Positions 15,972-25,506 of a stretch of 64,000 nucleotides of DNA are shown here, piece after piece (positions within the stretch are counted from its first letter, which is position 1; the number at the start of each line of letters is the position of its first letter). The stretch lies in NCBI GenBank assembly GCA_964542535.1, contig CAZIUE010000008.1:121115-185114 (forward strand). The letters are read 5' to 3'. This stretch comes from Pseudopelobacter sp964542535. GTDB taxonomy: Bacteria > Desulfobacterota > Desulfuromonadia > Geobacterales > Pseudopelobacteraceae. The notes beneath the pieces are model-generated. The model saw only the letters and a list, made by a program, of their open reading frames with translations. It was not told the DNA's origin and did not search any database. Both the position numbers and the translations under genes were made by a program.

Positions 15972-17849
15972 CTACTGCTTGAGAAACGAAAGGGCGGCCG
16001 ACGCAATACCCTCGGCATCGATACCCAGATCCTTGCGCAGTTGGGCCTGGGAGCCCTGTTCCACGAAACGATCCGGTATGCCGAGACGCCTGACGAGAAC
16101 GTCATGCATGCCGTTATCGTTCAACAGTTCCAGGATTGCGCTGCCGAAGCCCCCTTGCAGCAGGTTCTCCTCGACGGTCATGAGCCGACCGCACGAGACT
16201 GCCTGGGACAGAATCAGCTCGGCATCCAGCGGTTTGATGAAACGGGCGTTGATCACCGCGGTCCTGATCCCCAGCCCGTGCAGGGAACGGGCGGCCTGCA
16301 GGGCCGGATAGACCGTGGAACCGATGGCGACGAAGCAGATGTCGCCCCCCTCCATGAGCAGCTCTCCCCGGCCGATTTCAAGAACCCGCAGATCCCGGTC
16401 CAGCTCCACCCCTGTTCCCGCGCCGCGCGGATAACGCAGGGAGATGGGAACGCCGCTGGCGACGGCGGTCTTGAGCATGTGACGCAGTTCGTTCTCGTCC
16501 TTGGGCGCCATCAGGGTCATCCCGGGGATATGGCGCAGATAAGAGTAGTCCATCACGCCATGGTGGGTCGGGCCGTCGTCTCCCACCAGGCCAGCGCGGT
16601 CCATAGCGATGGTCACCGGCAGCTTCTGCAGGCAGATGTCGTGAAAGACCTGGTCGTAGGCACGCTGAACAAAGGTGGAGTAAATGGCGGTCACCGGGTG
16701 GAATCCGTCGGCGGCAAGACCGGCGGCAAACGTCATGGCATGCTGTTCGGCGATTCCCACGTCGAAGAAACGCTGGGGAAAACGCTCGGAGAAGGGCTTC
16801 AGACCGGTACCGTCGCGCATGGCCGCCGTGATCGCCACGACCTTGGGATCCTGCTCGGCCAGTTCCAGCATGGCTTCGCCGAACAGTTCGGTGTAGCTCC
16901 TGGCGACAGGAGAGGAGGATGTCGACTTTCCGGTTACGACATCAAAGGGGCCAACACCGTGAAACTTATCCGGATTCTCCTCGGCCGGCCGGTAGCCTTT
17001 GCCTTTGGTGGTCATGACGTGCACCAGGAGCGGGCCATCCAGCTGGTGTATGTTGTTGAACACCTCGATCAGCTGGGGCAGGTCATGGCCATCCAGCGGC
17101 CCCAGGTAGTCAAACCCCAGCGCTTCGAACAACGAGCCGGGCGTGAGGAAGCTCTTCAGGGAATTTTCGGCCCGCCGGGCAAAGTGCAGGATGTCGGAAC
17201 CGATGGCCGGGATATTGCGCAGAAGCCCCTGCATCTCCTTCTTCAGGTCACGGAAGTATTTTCCGGTCATCTTGCGGGAGATGAACGAGGAAAACGCCCC
17301 CACATTTTTTGAGATGGACATCTCGTTATCGTTCAAGATGACTATCAGGTCCTTCTTGAGATGACCGGCCTGGTTCAGGGCTTCAAAGGCCATACCACCG
17401 GTCAGCGAGCCGTCGCCGATGACGGCGATGGCGTGGTTTTTCGCGCCAGCCAGGTCGGCCGCGGCTGCCATACCCAGCGCAGCCGAGATGGAGGTGGATG
17501 AATGCCCCACCCCGAAGGCGTCATGCTCCGACTCGGAACGTTTGGGAAAACCGGACAGCCCCCCGTACTGGCGCTGGGTGTAAAAACGCTCCCGCCGGCC
17601 GGTAAGGATCTTGTGGGTATAGGCCTGATGCCCCACGTCCCAGATGATCTTGTCCCGGGGAGAATCGAAACAGTACAGCAGCGCAATGGAAAGCTCCACC
17701 GTGCCCAGGTTGGATCCCAGGTGCCCGCCGGTTACGGAAACGGTCTCCAGCAGGAAACGGCGAACCTCGACGGCCAATTCCACCAGCTGTTCCGGTTTCA
17801 GTTTCTTCAGATCAAGGGGTGAATCTATATGAGAAAGATACTGATACAT
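15972..17849 (-). CDS. dxs: 1-deoxy-D-xylulose-5-phosphate synthase
   Basis: 625-residue thiamine-diphosphate enzyme that condenses pyruvate with glyceraldehyde 3-phosphate, the entry step of the MEP isoprenoid pathway. Length is normal for the family. Seen are GHLGSNLG, WDVGHQAYTHKIL, the thiamine-diphosphate motif GDGSLTGGMAFEALNQAG with NDN, and the pyrimidine domain (DVGIAEQHAMTFAAGLA, DRAGLVGDDGPTHHG). Placement between hpnH and hpnA ties the isoprenoid supply to hopanoid synthesis. Confidence 0.95.
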   Translation of the reverse strand: MYQYLSHIDSPLDLKKLKPEQLVELAVEVRRFLLETVSVTGGHLGSNLGTVELSIALLYCFDSPRDKIIWDVGHQAYTHKILTGRRERFYTQRQYGGLSGFPKRSESEHDAFGVGHSSTSISAALGMAAAADLAGAKNHAIAVIGDGSLTGGMAFEALNQAGHLKKDLIVILNDNEMSISKNVGAFSSFISRKMTGKYFRDLKKEMQGLLRNIPAIGSDILHFARRAENSLKSFLTPGSLFEALGFDYLGPLDGHDLPQLIEVFNNIHQLDGPLLVHVMTTKGKGYRPAEENPDKFHGVGPFDVVTGKSTSSSPVARSYTELFGEAMLELAEQDPKVVAITAAMRDGTGLKPFSERFPQRFFDVGIAEQHAMTFAAGLAADGFHPVTAIYSTFVQRAYDQVFHDICLQKLPVTIAMDRAGLVGDDGPTHHGVMDYSYLRHIPGMTLMAPKDENELRHMLKTAVASGVPISLRYPRGAGTGVELDRDLRVLEIGRGELLMEGGDICFVAIGSTVYPALQAARSLHGLGIRTAVINARFIKPLDAELILSQAVSCGRLMTVEENLLQGGFGSAILELLNDNGMHDVLVRRLGIPDRFVEQGSQAQLRKDLGIDAEGIASAALSFLKQ

Positions 17850-17921
17850 TAGGCAATTTCTCCATCGCGGACGGGTGGGCGCGCATCAAACAAGGCCGAG
17901 GAACGCGGAAGCCGGAGGCAG

Positions 17922-18905
17922 TCAGGCGTAGCCGTTTGCCCTGAACCACTCCACAGCGCGCCGCAGGGCATCTTCCACCGGCGATTGGGGCAGTCCCAGC
18001 TCGGCGACCGCCCGGGATGAGTCGAAATACATAAACTTCGCCGCCATCTGCACGCCGGCCAGGGGGATCAGTGGTTCCCTGCCGGTAATGCGGGAGAGGC
18101 CTTCGTTGAGAAAGGCCGCCACCAGGATCGGTCCATAGGGGAGCCGAACCCTGGGTGCAGGCAGCCCGGTGATCCGGTTCAGCAGCCTGAAGATATCGGC
18201 CAGGGTCAGATTGCTGTTGCCCAGGATGTATTTTTCCCCCACCCTGCCCCGCATTTCAGCCAGCAGATGACCCCGGGCACAGTCTTCCACCGCGATGATG
18301 TTCAGCCCCGTATCCAGATAGGCCGGCATCCTGCGGTTGAGGAAATCGACGATGATCTTGCCCGTGGGGGTCGGCTTGATGTCCATGGGACCGATGGGGG
18401 TGGAGGGATTGACGATCACCAGCGGAAGCCCCCTGGCCACGAACTTCTCCGCTTCCCGCTCGGCCAGGAACTTACTCTTCTTGTAGTGGCCGACCATGTC
18501 GCCCAGGGTGACCGGCGTATCCTCGCTCCCCGGGGTGCCATCACCCGGGTTGCCCAAGGTCCCGACGCTGCTGGTGTAGACCACCCGGGAGAGGCTGTTT
18601 GCCAGAGCCGCCTCCAGAATCGCGGCCGTGCCGTCCACGTTGATGCGGTACATCTCGGCCGGATCGCGCGTCCAGAGACGGTAGTCGGCAGCGGCATGGT
18701 AGAGCACGTCGCACCCCTTCAGGCCGTTCACCAGGCTGTCACGGTCGCGCAGGTCTCCCTTCCAGAACTCAACGTCCAGACCGGTCAGGTTGGATGTATC
18801 CGAACTGGGCCGCACCAGGGCACGCACCTGGCGCCCCTCCTTAAGCAGTTCCCGGACGATGCTCGCGCCTATGAATCCGGTCGCGCCGGTGATGAAAGTT
18901 TTCAT
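17922..18905 (-). CDS. hpnA: Hopanoid-associated sugar epimerase
   Basis: 327-residue extended short-chain dehydrogenase. The nucleotide-binding GATGFIGASIVREL is at the N-terminus and the catalytic YKKSK motif (Tyr-x3-Lys) is in the middle. The family is linked to hopanoid clusters and thought to act on a nucleotide sugar or the ribosyl side chain. Start at 18905 follows GAAGAG; longer in-frame starts lack similarity. It lies between shc and dxs on the same strand. Confidence 0.9.
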   Translation of the reverse strand: MKTFITGATGFIGASIVRELLKEGRQVRALVRPSSDTSNLTGLDVEFWKGDLRDRDSLVNGLKGCDVLYHAAADYRLWTRDPAEMYRINVDGTAAILEAALANSLSRVVYTSSVGTLGNPGDGTPGSEDTPVTLGDMVGHYKKSKFLAEREAEKFVARGLPLVIVNPSTPIGPMDIKPTPTGKIIVDFLNRRMPAYLDTGLNIIAVEDCARGHLLAEMRGRVGEKYILGNSNLTLADIFRLLNRITGLPAPRVRLPYGPILVAAFLNEGLSRITGREPLIPLAGVQMAAKFMYFDSSRAVAELGLPQSPVEDALRRAVEWFRANGYA

Positions 18906-19074
18906 ACGCTCTTCTTTGTGCTGTATCCGATATACGGATCGGCCGCGTGGGGGCGATTCCGCACCATGCCCCGCGGCACGGAAAACCGTGCGATCAAAAA
19001 AGGGGAGAGCCCCGGATTGCGGTAAACCCGGGGCCCCCTGCAAAACATACTGGCGGATGCGCCGCCCCGCGCGC

Positions 19075-21114
19075 CTACTCCCTGGCTGCGGTCAGCCTGC
19101 GGTAGCGGCCCAGCGCGGTCAGCGGGAAGCAGTTCCGGTAGATGTGATACTTGATCATGAAGAACTTGGGGAAACCGGTTCCGGTGAAGGCATCCTCATC
19201 CCACGTACCGTCTTCATTCTGGGTCTCCAACAGATACTTTACACCTTGGGCGACCGCCCGGGAATCGGCCTCGCCTGCCGCCATCAGGGCCAGCAGGGCC
19301 CAGCCGGTCTGGGAGGCGGTACTGGGCCCGCTCCCCATCAGAGAACGGTCAAAGTAGGACTCACACACTTCGCCCCAGCCGCCGTCGTTGTTCTGGCGGG
19401 ACTTGATCCAGTTGACCGCCTTTCTGATGTAGGGCTGGTTCATGTCTTCGCCGATGGCCTCCAGGCCGCAGAGCACCGACCAGGTGCCGTAGAGGTAGTT
19501 CACCCCCCAGCGTCCCCACCAGGGCCCCTCCGGCTCCTGCTCTTTCTTGAGGAAGGCCAGGGCGCGCTCGGCAGCGGGATAGGTCTTGGGATAACCGAAA
19601 TTACCCATCAGCTCCAGCATGCGGCCGGTCAGGTCGGACGTGGGAGGATCGATCAACGCCTCCAGGTCGGCAAAGGGGATCTTGTTCAGCAGGTACTTGG
19701 TGTTGTCCCGGTCAAAGGCACCCCAGCCGCCATTCTCGCTCTGCATACCCAGGCACCAGGCAATGCCGCGCTTGATGGCCTCTTCGCGGTGTTTGCGGTC
19801 ACGAACTTTAATGTTCTTGATGGCCAGCATGACAAAGCCCGAATCATCCACGTCAGGGTACCAGTCATTGAGGAACTCGAAAGCCCAGCCGCCCGGTTCC
19901 AGCTCAGGGCACTTGACCTGCCAGTCTCCGCGGCGACGCACCTCAAGGTTCAGCAGCCACTGGGCCGCCTTGACCAGGGCGGGGTGGTCGCTGGGCACGT
20001 CCGCCTCCTGGAGCGCCACCAGCGCCAGGGCCGTATCCCACACCGGCGAGACACAGGACTGCAGCACGATCTGCTCCTCATCTTCGATGCAGAAATTGGC
20101 CAGCGCTTCCAGCCCCTTGGCCACCGCCGGGTGGTCATTGGCATAGCCCAGGCAATGCAACGCCAGGATGGAGTTGAGCATGGCCGGCTGAATGCCGCCC
20201 CAATCGCCGGACTGCTCCTGGTGCTCCAGAATCCACTTCTCGGCCAGTGCAACGGCCTTCTTCTTGAACGGGCGGATCGGCGACGACTCGTAGACCTTGA
20301 TCAGGTGATCGGCGCCGATGAAAAAGTTCTTCCAGGTAAAGAGCCCGTCCTCGCGGGTGATGGTGTAATCGGTGGGGCGTGGCGGACGGACGAACAGCTC
20401 CTGAACCCGGGCACGCGGCGGCAATCTGCGCACCGGCCGCTCGGACATGACCACCGACAGGGGAATGATGGTGGCCCGCGACCAGCTGGAAAACTCGTAC
20501 ATATTGAAGTAGGCCCAGTCCGGAAGCAGCATCAGCTCGATGGGCATGGAGGGAACGCCGAACCAGGCGAACTCGCCGAACAGGGCCAGGAAGATCTTGG
20601 TGAAGACCCGGGCCTTGATGATGCCGCCGTTGGCAAGGACAAAGGCACGCGCCTTGGCCATGGACGGATGATCGGCCGCATAGCCTGCCAGTTTGAGGGC
20701 AAAGTAGGCTTCGATGGTGGTGGAAAGGTCACCGGGGCCGTTGTGCCAGAGCGACCAGAACCCTTCCGGAGTCTGCTTGGACAGAATGTAGTTGGCCAGC
20801 TTACGTTCGCGCTCCCGGTCAACCATCCCCAGGAAGTGGAATAGCATGATGTATTCGGCGCTGATGGTTACGTTCGACTCCAGCTCCGCCCACCAGTAGC
20901 CGTCGGGGAGCTGCTCACGGAGAAAGAAATCCCGCGAGCGCTCGATTCCTTTATCCAGGGGACTCTTGGCTTCGACCACCATCTTCTTCCAGATGGAGGG
21001 AGGAAGGCGATGCACCTTGGACGCATTTTTTTTCGCGGGAAGGGGAGCCGGCTCCACCGGCTCGGCATTGAGAGACGTCAACGAGCTGGAAATTTTATAT
21101 TTAACTGGATTCAT
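19075..21114 (-). CDS. shc: Squalene-hopene cyclase
   Basis: 679-residue terpene cyclase that folds squalene into hopene on the inner membrane. The protonating DxDD motif is present in YPDVDDSGFVML, and several QW repeats occur (for example QNNDGGWGEVCESY, QNEDGTWDED, QSENGGWGAFDRD). Length fits the family. The first 35 residues form a variable basic stretch. It is the first gene of the minus-strand hopanoid block and is divergent from yhbY, with about 245 bp between. Confidence 0.95.
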   Translation of the reverse strand: MNPVKYKISSSLTSLNAEPVEPAPLPAKKNASKVHRLPPSIWKKMVVEAKSPLDKGIERSRDFFLREQLPDGYWWAELESNVTISAEYIMLFHFLGMVDRERERKLANYILSKQTPEGFWSLWHNGPGDLSTTIEAYFALKLAGYAADHPSMAKARAFVLANGGIIKARVFTKIFLALFGEFAWFGVPSMPIELMLLPDWAYFNMYEFSSWSRATIIPLSVVMSERPVRRLPPRARVQELFVRPPRPTDYTITREDGLFTWKNFFIGADHLIKVYESSPIRPFKKKAVALAEKWILEHQEQSGDWGGIQPAMLNSILALHCLGYANDHPAVAKGLEALANFCIEDEEQIVLQSCVSPVWDTALALVALQEADVPSDHPALVKAAQWLLNLEVRRRGDWQVKCPELEPGGWAFEFLNDWYPDVDDSGFVMLAIKNIKVRDRKHREEAIKRGIAWCLGMQSENGGWGAFDRDNTKYLLNKIPFADLEALIDPPTSDLTGRMLELMGNFGYPKTYPAAERALAFLKKEQEPEGPWWGRWGVNYLYGTWSVLCGLEAIGEDMNQPYIRKAVNWIKSRQNNDGGWGEVCESYFDRSLMGSGPSTASQTGWALLALMAAGEADSRAVAQGVKYLLETQNEDGTWDEDAFTGTGFPKFFMIKYHIYRNCFPLTALGRYRRLTAARE

Positions 21115-21360
21115 TCACAAAGCTCCTTTTGGCCGCCGTCGGGTCATGAGCAACTGCACAACCGCCAAATTTTGCTTTTGTAGCATAAAGATCAATGGAT
21201 GTATATCATTTTTCATATAGTTGTCACCCCGCTGCAACCACAAACAGCTGATTGCGTACGCCTCCGGCCGGCGGAATTGTTGCTTTGCCTGCGCTCAAGT
21301 GGTGTGCTATACAAAACAGGCACAATTCATTCAGCAGAACCATGAAGGAGTCGCGATCGA

Positions 21361-21681
21361 ATGTTGACCGGAAAACAGAAACGCCATCTACGCGCACTGG
21401 GCCACAGCCTGAAACCGATCATCCAGATCGGCAAAAAAGAGATCGAAGAAGCGCTGATCAACGAGGTCAACGCGGCCCTGGACCACCACGAACTGATCAA
21501 GGTCAAGCTGCTGGAGAGCTGCACCCTAGACAGGCACGAGGCTTCAGATCTCCTGGCCAGGACGTGTATGGCCCAGGTGGCGCAGATCCTGGGACGAACC
21601 TTCCTGCTCTACCGTCCCGCCGATACACCGGTGATCGAACTCCCCGCACCGGACAAGCAGTCACGGGCAAAGGCCGCATGA
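21361..21681 (+). CDS. yhbY: YhbY-type RNA-binding protein (CRM domain)
   Basis: 106 residues with a single CRS1-YhbY domain, which binds pre-50S ribosomal RNA. Features are LTGKQKRHLRALGHSLKPII, IGKKEIEEALI and LLARTCMAQVAQILGRTFLLY. The following HAD gene starts within its stop codon, so the three genes to 22753 form an operon. Confidence 0.9.
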   Translation: MLTGKQKRHLRALGHSLKPIIQIGKKEIEEALINEVNAALDHHELIKVKLLESCTLDRHEASDLLARTCMAQVAQILGRTFLLYRPADTPVIELPAPDKQSRAKAA

Positions 21682-22334
21682 GGGTTAGCGCAGCGTTCTT
21701 CGACCTGGACGGAACACTGGTGGACTCCCTGGCCGACCTGGCCGACGCGACCAACCACGTGCTCGTTTCCTTCGGCAGGCCTCGACTTCCCCTTGAGGAG
21801 GTGCGGCTGCTGATCGGCAAAGGGGCACGCAACCTGGTGCACAGGGCTCTGAACAGCGACGATGAAGCGCTGGTCAGCGAGGGGTTGGCCCGTTTTCTGG
21901 AGTATAACCACAGCCACATCGTCGACAAGAGCCGTCTCTACCCCGGCGCGCGGCAGGCACTGGAGACCCTGGCCGAGGCTGGCATTACCCTGGCGGCCAT
22001 CTCCAACAAGCATGAGCAGTTGAGCCGACTAATCCTGGAGAAGCTGGGGATCACCCCCCTCTTCCGGTTCATTCTCGGCGGCGACAGCTTTGCCGAAATG
22101 AAACCCTCGCCGCTCCCCCTCCTGAAGACGGTTGAACTGCTCGGCATCTCACCCGACGAAGCGGTCATGATAGGCGACAGCAACAACGACATTCAGGCAG
22201 GAATGAGGGCCGGCATCACCACCATCGGCTGCTCCTGGGGGTACGGCATACCGGATGAACTGCGCGAGGCCGACGTCAGATGCGACTCCTGCGCAGAAAT
22301 CGTCCGCATAATCCTGGGCAGCGGTTCCCCATGA
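21678..22334 (+). CDS. gph: HAD phosphatase, phosphoglycolate phosphatase-like
   Basis: 218-residue haloacid dehalogenase hydrolase expected to remove phosphate from 2-phosphoglycolate or a similar metabolite. Motif I is FFDLDGTLVDS, motif II AISNKH, and motif IV GDSNNDIQAGMRAG, with the helical cap between I and II. The start (21678) overlaps the yhbY stop by four bases. Substrate is assigned by family only. Confidence 0.85.
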   Translation: MRVSAAFFDLDGTLVDSLADLADATNHVLVSFGRPRLPLEEVRLLIGKGARNLVHRALNSDDEALVSEGLARFLEYNHSHIVDKSRLYPGARQALETLAEAGITLAAISNKHEQLSRLILEKLGITPLFRFILGGDSFAEMKPSPLPLLKTVELLGISPDEAVMIGDSNNDIQAGMRAGITTIGCSWGYGIPDELREADVRCDSCAEIVRIILGSGSP

Positions 22335-22753
22335 CGGCGACCGGAAACAGGACCGACCAGACCAGCGCGGGGTCGCCACGAACCGGCACGAGATTCACCG
22401 GCGCGCGGGGCGAAGAGCTTGCCACGGCCTTCCTCGAAGCGCGGGGCTACCACATCCTGGAGCGCAACTTCCGCTGCAAGGGGGGCGAACTCGACATCGT
22501 GGCGCGCGCACCGGGAGACGCGTGCCTGGTTTTCGTGGAGGTCAAGGCACGCCGCGACGGCTCCTACGGCCCGCCCCAACTGGCGGTAACCTTCTTCAAA
22601 CAGCGCCAGATCTCCAAGGCCGCCCTGACCTGGCTATCCAAAAACCACCTCCACGACAGGCCGGCGCGCTTCGACGTGATCGCCATCATGCTGACGCCTG
22701 ACGGCGAACACTCCATCGATCACATCGTCAACGCCTTCGACCTGGCCTATTAG
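22331..22753 (+). CDS. yraN: UPF0102 family protein, YraN
   Basis: 140 residues of the YraN family, which has a restriction-endonuclease-like fold. Conserved parts are GARGEELATAFLEARGYHIL, NFRCKGGELDIVAR and VFVEVKARR (the Glu, Asp and ExK of the nuclease core). The start overlaps the previous stop (ATGA). Biological role is not settled; it often travels with ribosome and DNA processing genes. Confidence 0.9.
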   Translation: MTATGNRTDQTSAGSPRTGTRFTGARGEELATAFLEARGYHILERNFRCKGGELDIVARAPGDACLVFVEVKARRDGSYGPPQLAVTFFKQRQISKAALTWLSKNHLHDRPARFDVIAIMLTPDGEHSIDHIVNAFDLAY

Positions 22754-22861
22754 ACCTGAGCCACAGACCGTCATCGCGCCAAGCATCCGCGCATTCCGGC
22801 ACACCGCCCCGGACCGCGCCATGGATGGAGAGCACCGCCCCGGGAGAACGGCATATAACAG

Positions 22862-23209
22862 ATGAGAAACAGGGACAACGACAGAGTACTGGTCTATTCC
22901 AGCGAAACCGGCAGAGTACGTCCGGACCGCCGCGAAGAGATGTCCTCCGCGGCAGCCCGAAAAGCGTCCGACGGCTTGGTGCGACTACGCCGGGAGGTCA
23001 AGGGACGCGGCGGCAAAACGGTCATCGTCATCAGCGACATCCCCCTGGAGGAAGCGCCCCTCAAGGAACTGGCCGCAACCTTCAAAAAACTCTGCGGCTG
23101 CGGTGGCACCGCCAAGAACGGCACCATCGAAATCCAGGGAGACCACCGGGACCTCCTGCTCCGGGAGTTGCAGGCGCGGGGGTTCCGGGTCAAGCTGGCC
23201 GGAGGCTGA
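22862..23209 (+). CDS. SUI1/YciH family translation factor
   Basis: 115 residues with a C-terminal SUI1 domain (residues about 40-113): REVKGRGGKTVIVISDIPL, KKLCGCGGTAKNGTIEIQGD, and a final LQARGFRVKLAGG. Homologues resemble eukaryotic eIF1 and affect start-codon selection. It stands between yraN and the tRNA-Leu gene. Confidence 0.9.
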   Translation: MRNRDNDRVLVYSSETGRVRPDRREEMSSAAARKASDGLVRLRREVKGRGGKTVIVISDIPLEEAPLKELAATFKKLCGCGGTAKNGTIEIQGDHRDLLLRELQARGFRVKLAGG

Positions 23210-23329
23210 AGAAACCGGCCCGCACAAAATAGTCCTTGACCACGGGTTGATTTTGCCTTAAAAATCACTATTCAACTTGTTTTCCAGGTATCGTCGGCAC
23301 CTCGGTGTCGACGGTCGCGCAACGCGTAC

Positions 23330-23414
23330 GCGAGAGTGGCGGAATTGGCAGACGCACCAGACTTAGGATCTGGCACCGCAAGGTATAGGAGTTCAAGTCT
23401 CCTCTCTCGCACCA
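23330..23414 (+). tRNA. tRNA-Leu (anticodon UAG)
   Basis: Acceptor stem GCGAGAG pairs with CTCTCGC, followed by A and an encoded CCA. The anticodon arm is CCAGA-CTTAGGA-TCTGG, giving UAG. A long variable arm (CACCGCAAGGTATAGG region) and the TTCAAGT T-loop support Leu. Confidence 0.95.
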
Positions 23415-23478
23415 TGCGCTTTTTCATGTGTATCCCGATGTGTGAGTATCCCATTTCAATCATGTGAGGTTATCAGCA

Positions 23479-24792
23479 ATGCAGGTTAACGTCGAAACCA
23501 TCAGCCCCGTTACCAAGAAAGTCAGCATCGAGATCCCCGCCGACCAGGTTAACAGCGAAATCAAGAAGACCTACGCCACCATCCAGAAGCGCGCCAGAAT
23601 CCAGGGATTCCGTCCCGGCAAGGCGCCCCTGCAACTGATAAAACGCACCTACGTCGACTCCATGCGTGATGAAGTCATGCGGCGTTTCTACGAAACCACA
23701 CTGTTCAAAACCCTGGCTGAGCACAAGATCGAACCGATCGACGCCCCCACCATCGAGAGCGACGCCCTTGAGGAGGACACCCCCTTCAAATACAGCGCGC
23801 TGATCGAGGTAATGCCCGAGGTCCTGCTCAACCAGTACAAGGGACTGGAGATCACTAAAGAGCGCTACGTGTTCGACCCCCAGAAAATCGAGGATGAAAT
23901 CACCCGCATGCGCGACGGCATGGCCCAACTGGTGCCGGTGGAGGATGACGCGACGGTGGAAAAGGGGCACATGGTCACCATCGACTATGCCTTTTCCGTG
24001 GACGGCTTCCCGGAAGAAAACACGTCCGCCGAGAACGCCGTCGTGGAAGTCGGCGCCCATCGCCTGCTGCCGGAATTCGAAGATCAGCTGGTGGGGATGA
24101 AGTGCGGTGAATCCAAGCACATCACCGTGACCCTCCCCGAGGCCTACCGCACCCCCGAAGTCGCCGGCAAGGAAGGCGCCTTCATGGTCACACTCAACGA
24201 AATCAAGCGCAAGGAGCTTCCCGAGCTGAACGACGAATTTGCCCAGCAGTTCGGTGAATTCGAGAACGTGGAGCAGCTGCGCGAGAAGATGACCGAATAT
24301 CATCAGCAGCATGAACAGAACCGCATCGACATGGAACAGCGCGAACGCGTAATCCAGGCACTGATCGAGAAGAACCCGCTGGACGTTCCCGAGTCCATGG
24401 TCAGGCGCCAGGCCGAGCAGATGCTGCAGAACCTGAAGAACCGTCTCAAGAGCCGCAACATGTCCATGGAGATGATGGGCATGGATGACGAGGGCTTCCG
24501 CGAGAAGGTGCGTGACTCAGCGGCTGACAAGGTCCGTGGCGGCCTGCTGTTGATGGCACTGATCGAGAAGGAAGATTTCTCCGTCAGCGACGAAGATATC
24601 GAGGAGCGCTACAAGCAGATGGCGACCGGCGACGAGGAGATGCTGAAGCGCATCCGGGAGCACTACGAAGGCAACGCCTCGGCCCGCCACTCCCTCACCG
24701 CCGAGATCAGGGAAGACAAGGCAGTACGCTTCCTGCTCGACAATGCCGTGATTACCGAAGTAGACCCTGCCGCGACGCCGGCCGAAGCCTGA
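23479..24792 (+). CDS. tig: Trigger factor
   Basis: 437-residue ribosome-bound chaperone and peptidyl-prolyl isomerase. The N-terminal ribosome-binding segment has GFRPGKAPLQLI (signature loop), the middle carries the FKBP-like domain (KGHMVTIDYAFSVDG through IKRKELPELNDEFA), and the C-terminal helical arms follow. Start at 23479 is chosen for MQVNVETISP with GAGG upstream; a GTG five codons earlier is also open. tig-clpP-clpX is the common order. Confidence 0.95.
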   Translation: MQVNVETISPVTKKVSIEIPADQVNSEIKKTYATIQKRARIQGFRPGKAPLQLIKRTYVDSMRDEVMRRFYETTLFKTLAEHKIEPIDAPTIESDALEEDTPFKYSALIEVMPEVLLNQYKGLEITKERYVFDPQKIEDEITRMRDGMAQLVPVEDDATVEKGHMVTIDYAFSVDGFPEENTSAENAVVEVGAHRLLPEFEDQLVGMKCGESKHITVTLPEAYRTPEVAGKEGAFMVTLNEIKRKELPELNDEFAQQFGEFENVEQLREKMTEYHQQHEQNRIDMEQRERVIQALIEKNPLDVPESMVRRQAEQMLQNLKNRLKSRNMSMEMMGMDDEGFREKVRDSAADKVRGGLLLMALIEKEDFSVSDEDIEERYKQMATGDEEMLKRIREHYEGNASARHSLTAEIREDKAVRFLLDNAVITEVDPAATPAEA

Positions 24793-24818
24793 CCGCGCGG
24801 CAAGCAATTTCATATCGC

Positions 24819-24840
24819 GGGGAGCCCTCAACGGCTCCCC
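24819..24840 (+). other. Hairpin between tig and clpP
   Basis: An 8-bp stem (GGGGAGCC/GGCTCCCC) without a T-run, followed within 25 bp by a second hairpin (ACACGCC/GGCGTGT). They may attenuate readthrough from tig into clpP. Confidence 0.45.
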
Positions 24841-24906
24841 ACACCGGCCGATCGTACGGCCCCCACACGCCGCTCAGGCGTGTGGCAGTATCAACGAAAG
24901 GGCATC

Positions 24907-25506
24907 ATGTATATTCCAATGGTTGTTGAACAGAGCGGCCGGGGCGAGCGGGCGTATGATATCTACTCCCGCCTGCTCAAAGAACGCATCATTTTCCTGG
25001 GCGGCGGCATCGATGACCAGGTTGCCAATCTGATCATCGCCCAGCTTCTCTTCCTGGAGGCCGAGGATCCCGACAAGGACATCCACCTCTACATCAACTC
25101 TCCCGGAGGGGTGGTGACCTCCGGCATGGCCATCTACGACACCATGCGCTACATCAAGGCGCCGGTCTCCACCATCTGCGTGGGGCAGGCCGCCTCCATG
25201 GCGGCCGTACTGCTGGCAGCCGGAGAGAAGGGCAAACGCTTCTCCCTGGACCACTCGCGCATCATGATCCACCAGCCATTGGGTGGATTCCAGGGCCAGG
25301 CAACGGACATCAGCATCCATGCCAAAGAGATCCTGCGCATGAAGGACGAGCTTAACGCCATCCTTGCCGACCTGACCGGTCAGCCCAAGGAAAAGATCGA
25401 GACCGACACGGACCGTGACTACTTCATGTCCGCGATCGAGTCCAGAGAGTACGGCCTGATCGATGCGACCTTCACCAGAAAGCCCGACAGCGGAGGTACT
25501 CCATGA
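24907..25506 (+). CDS. clpP: ATP-dependent Clp protease proteolytic subunit
   Basis: 199-residue serine peptidase forming the ClpP tetradecamer. The catalytic triad is Ser97 (VGQAASMAA), His122 (IMIHQPLGG) and Asp171 (DTDRDYF). The start at 24907 gives the family-typical MYIPMVVEQSGRGERAYDIY. Its stop overlaps the clpX start by four bases. Confidence 0.96.
   Translation: MYIPMVVEQSGRGERAYDIYSRLLKERIIFLGGGIDDQVANLIIAQLLFLEAEDPDKDIHLYINSPGGVVTSGMAIYDTMRYIKAPVSTICVGQAASMAAVLLAAGEKGKRFSLDHSRIMIHQPLGGFQGQATDISIHAKEILRMKDELNAILADLTGQPKEKIETDTDRDYFMSAIESREYGLIDATFTRKPDSGGTP

Noticed and set aside
15843..17312. Plus-strand frame of 489 codons
   Set aside because: Antisense to dxs, which is full length and recognised; no domain seen.
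18790..20844. Plus-strand frame of 684 codons
   Set aside because: Antisense to the squalene-hopene cyclase gene; no recognisable domain and no ribosome site.
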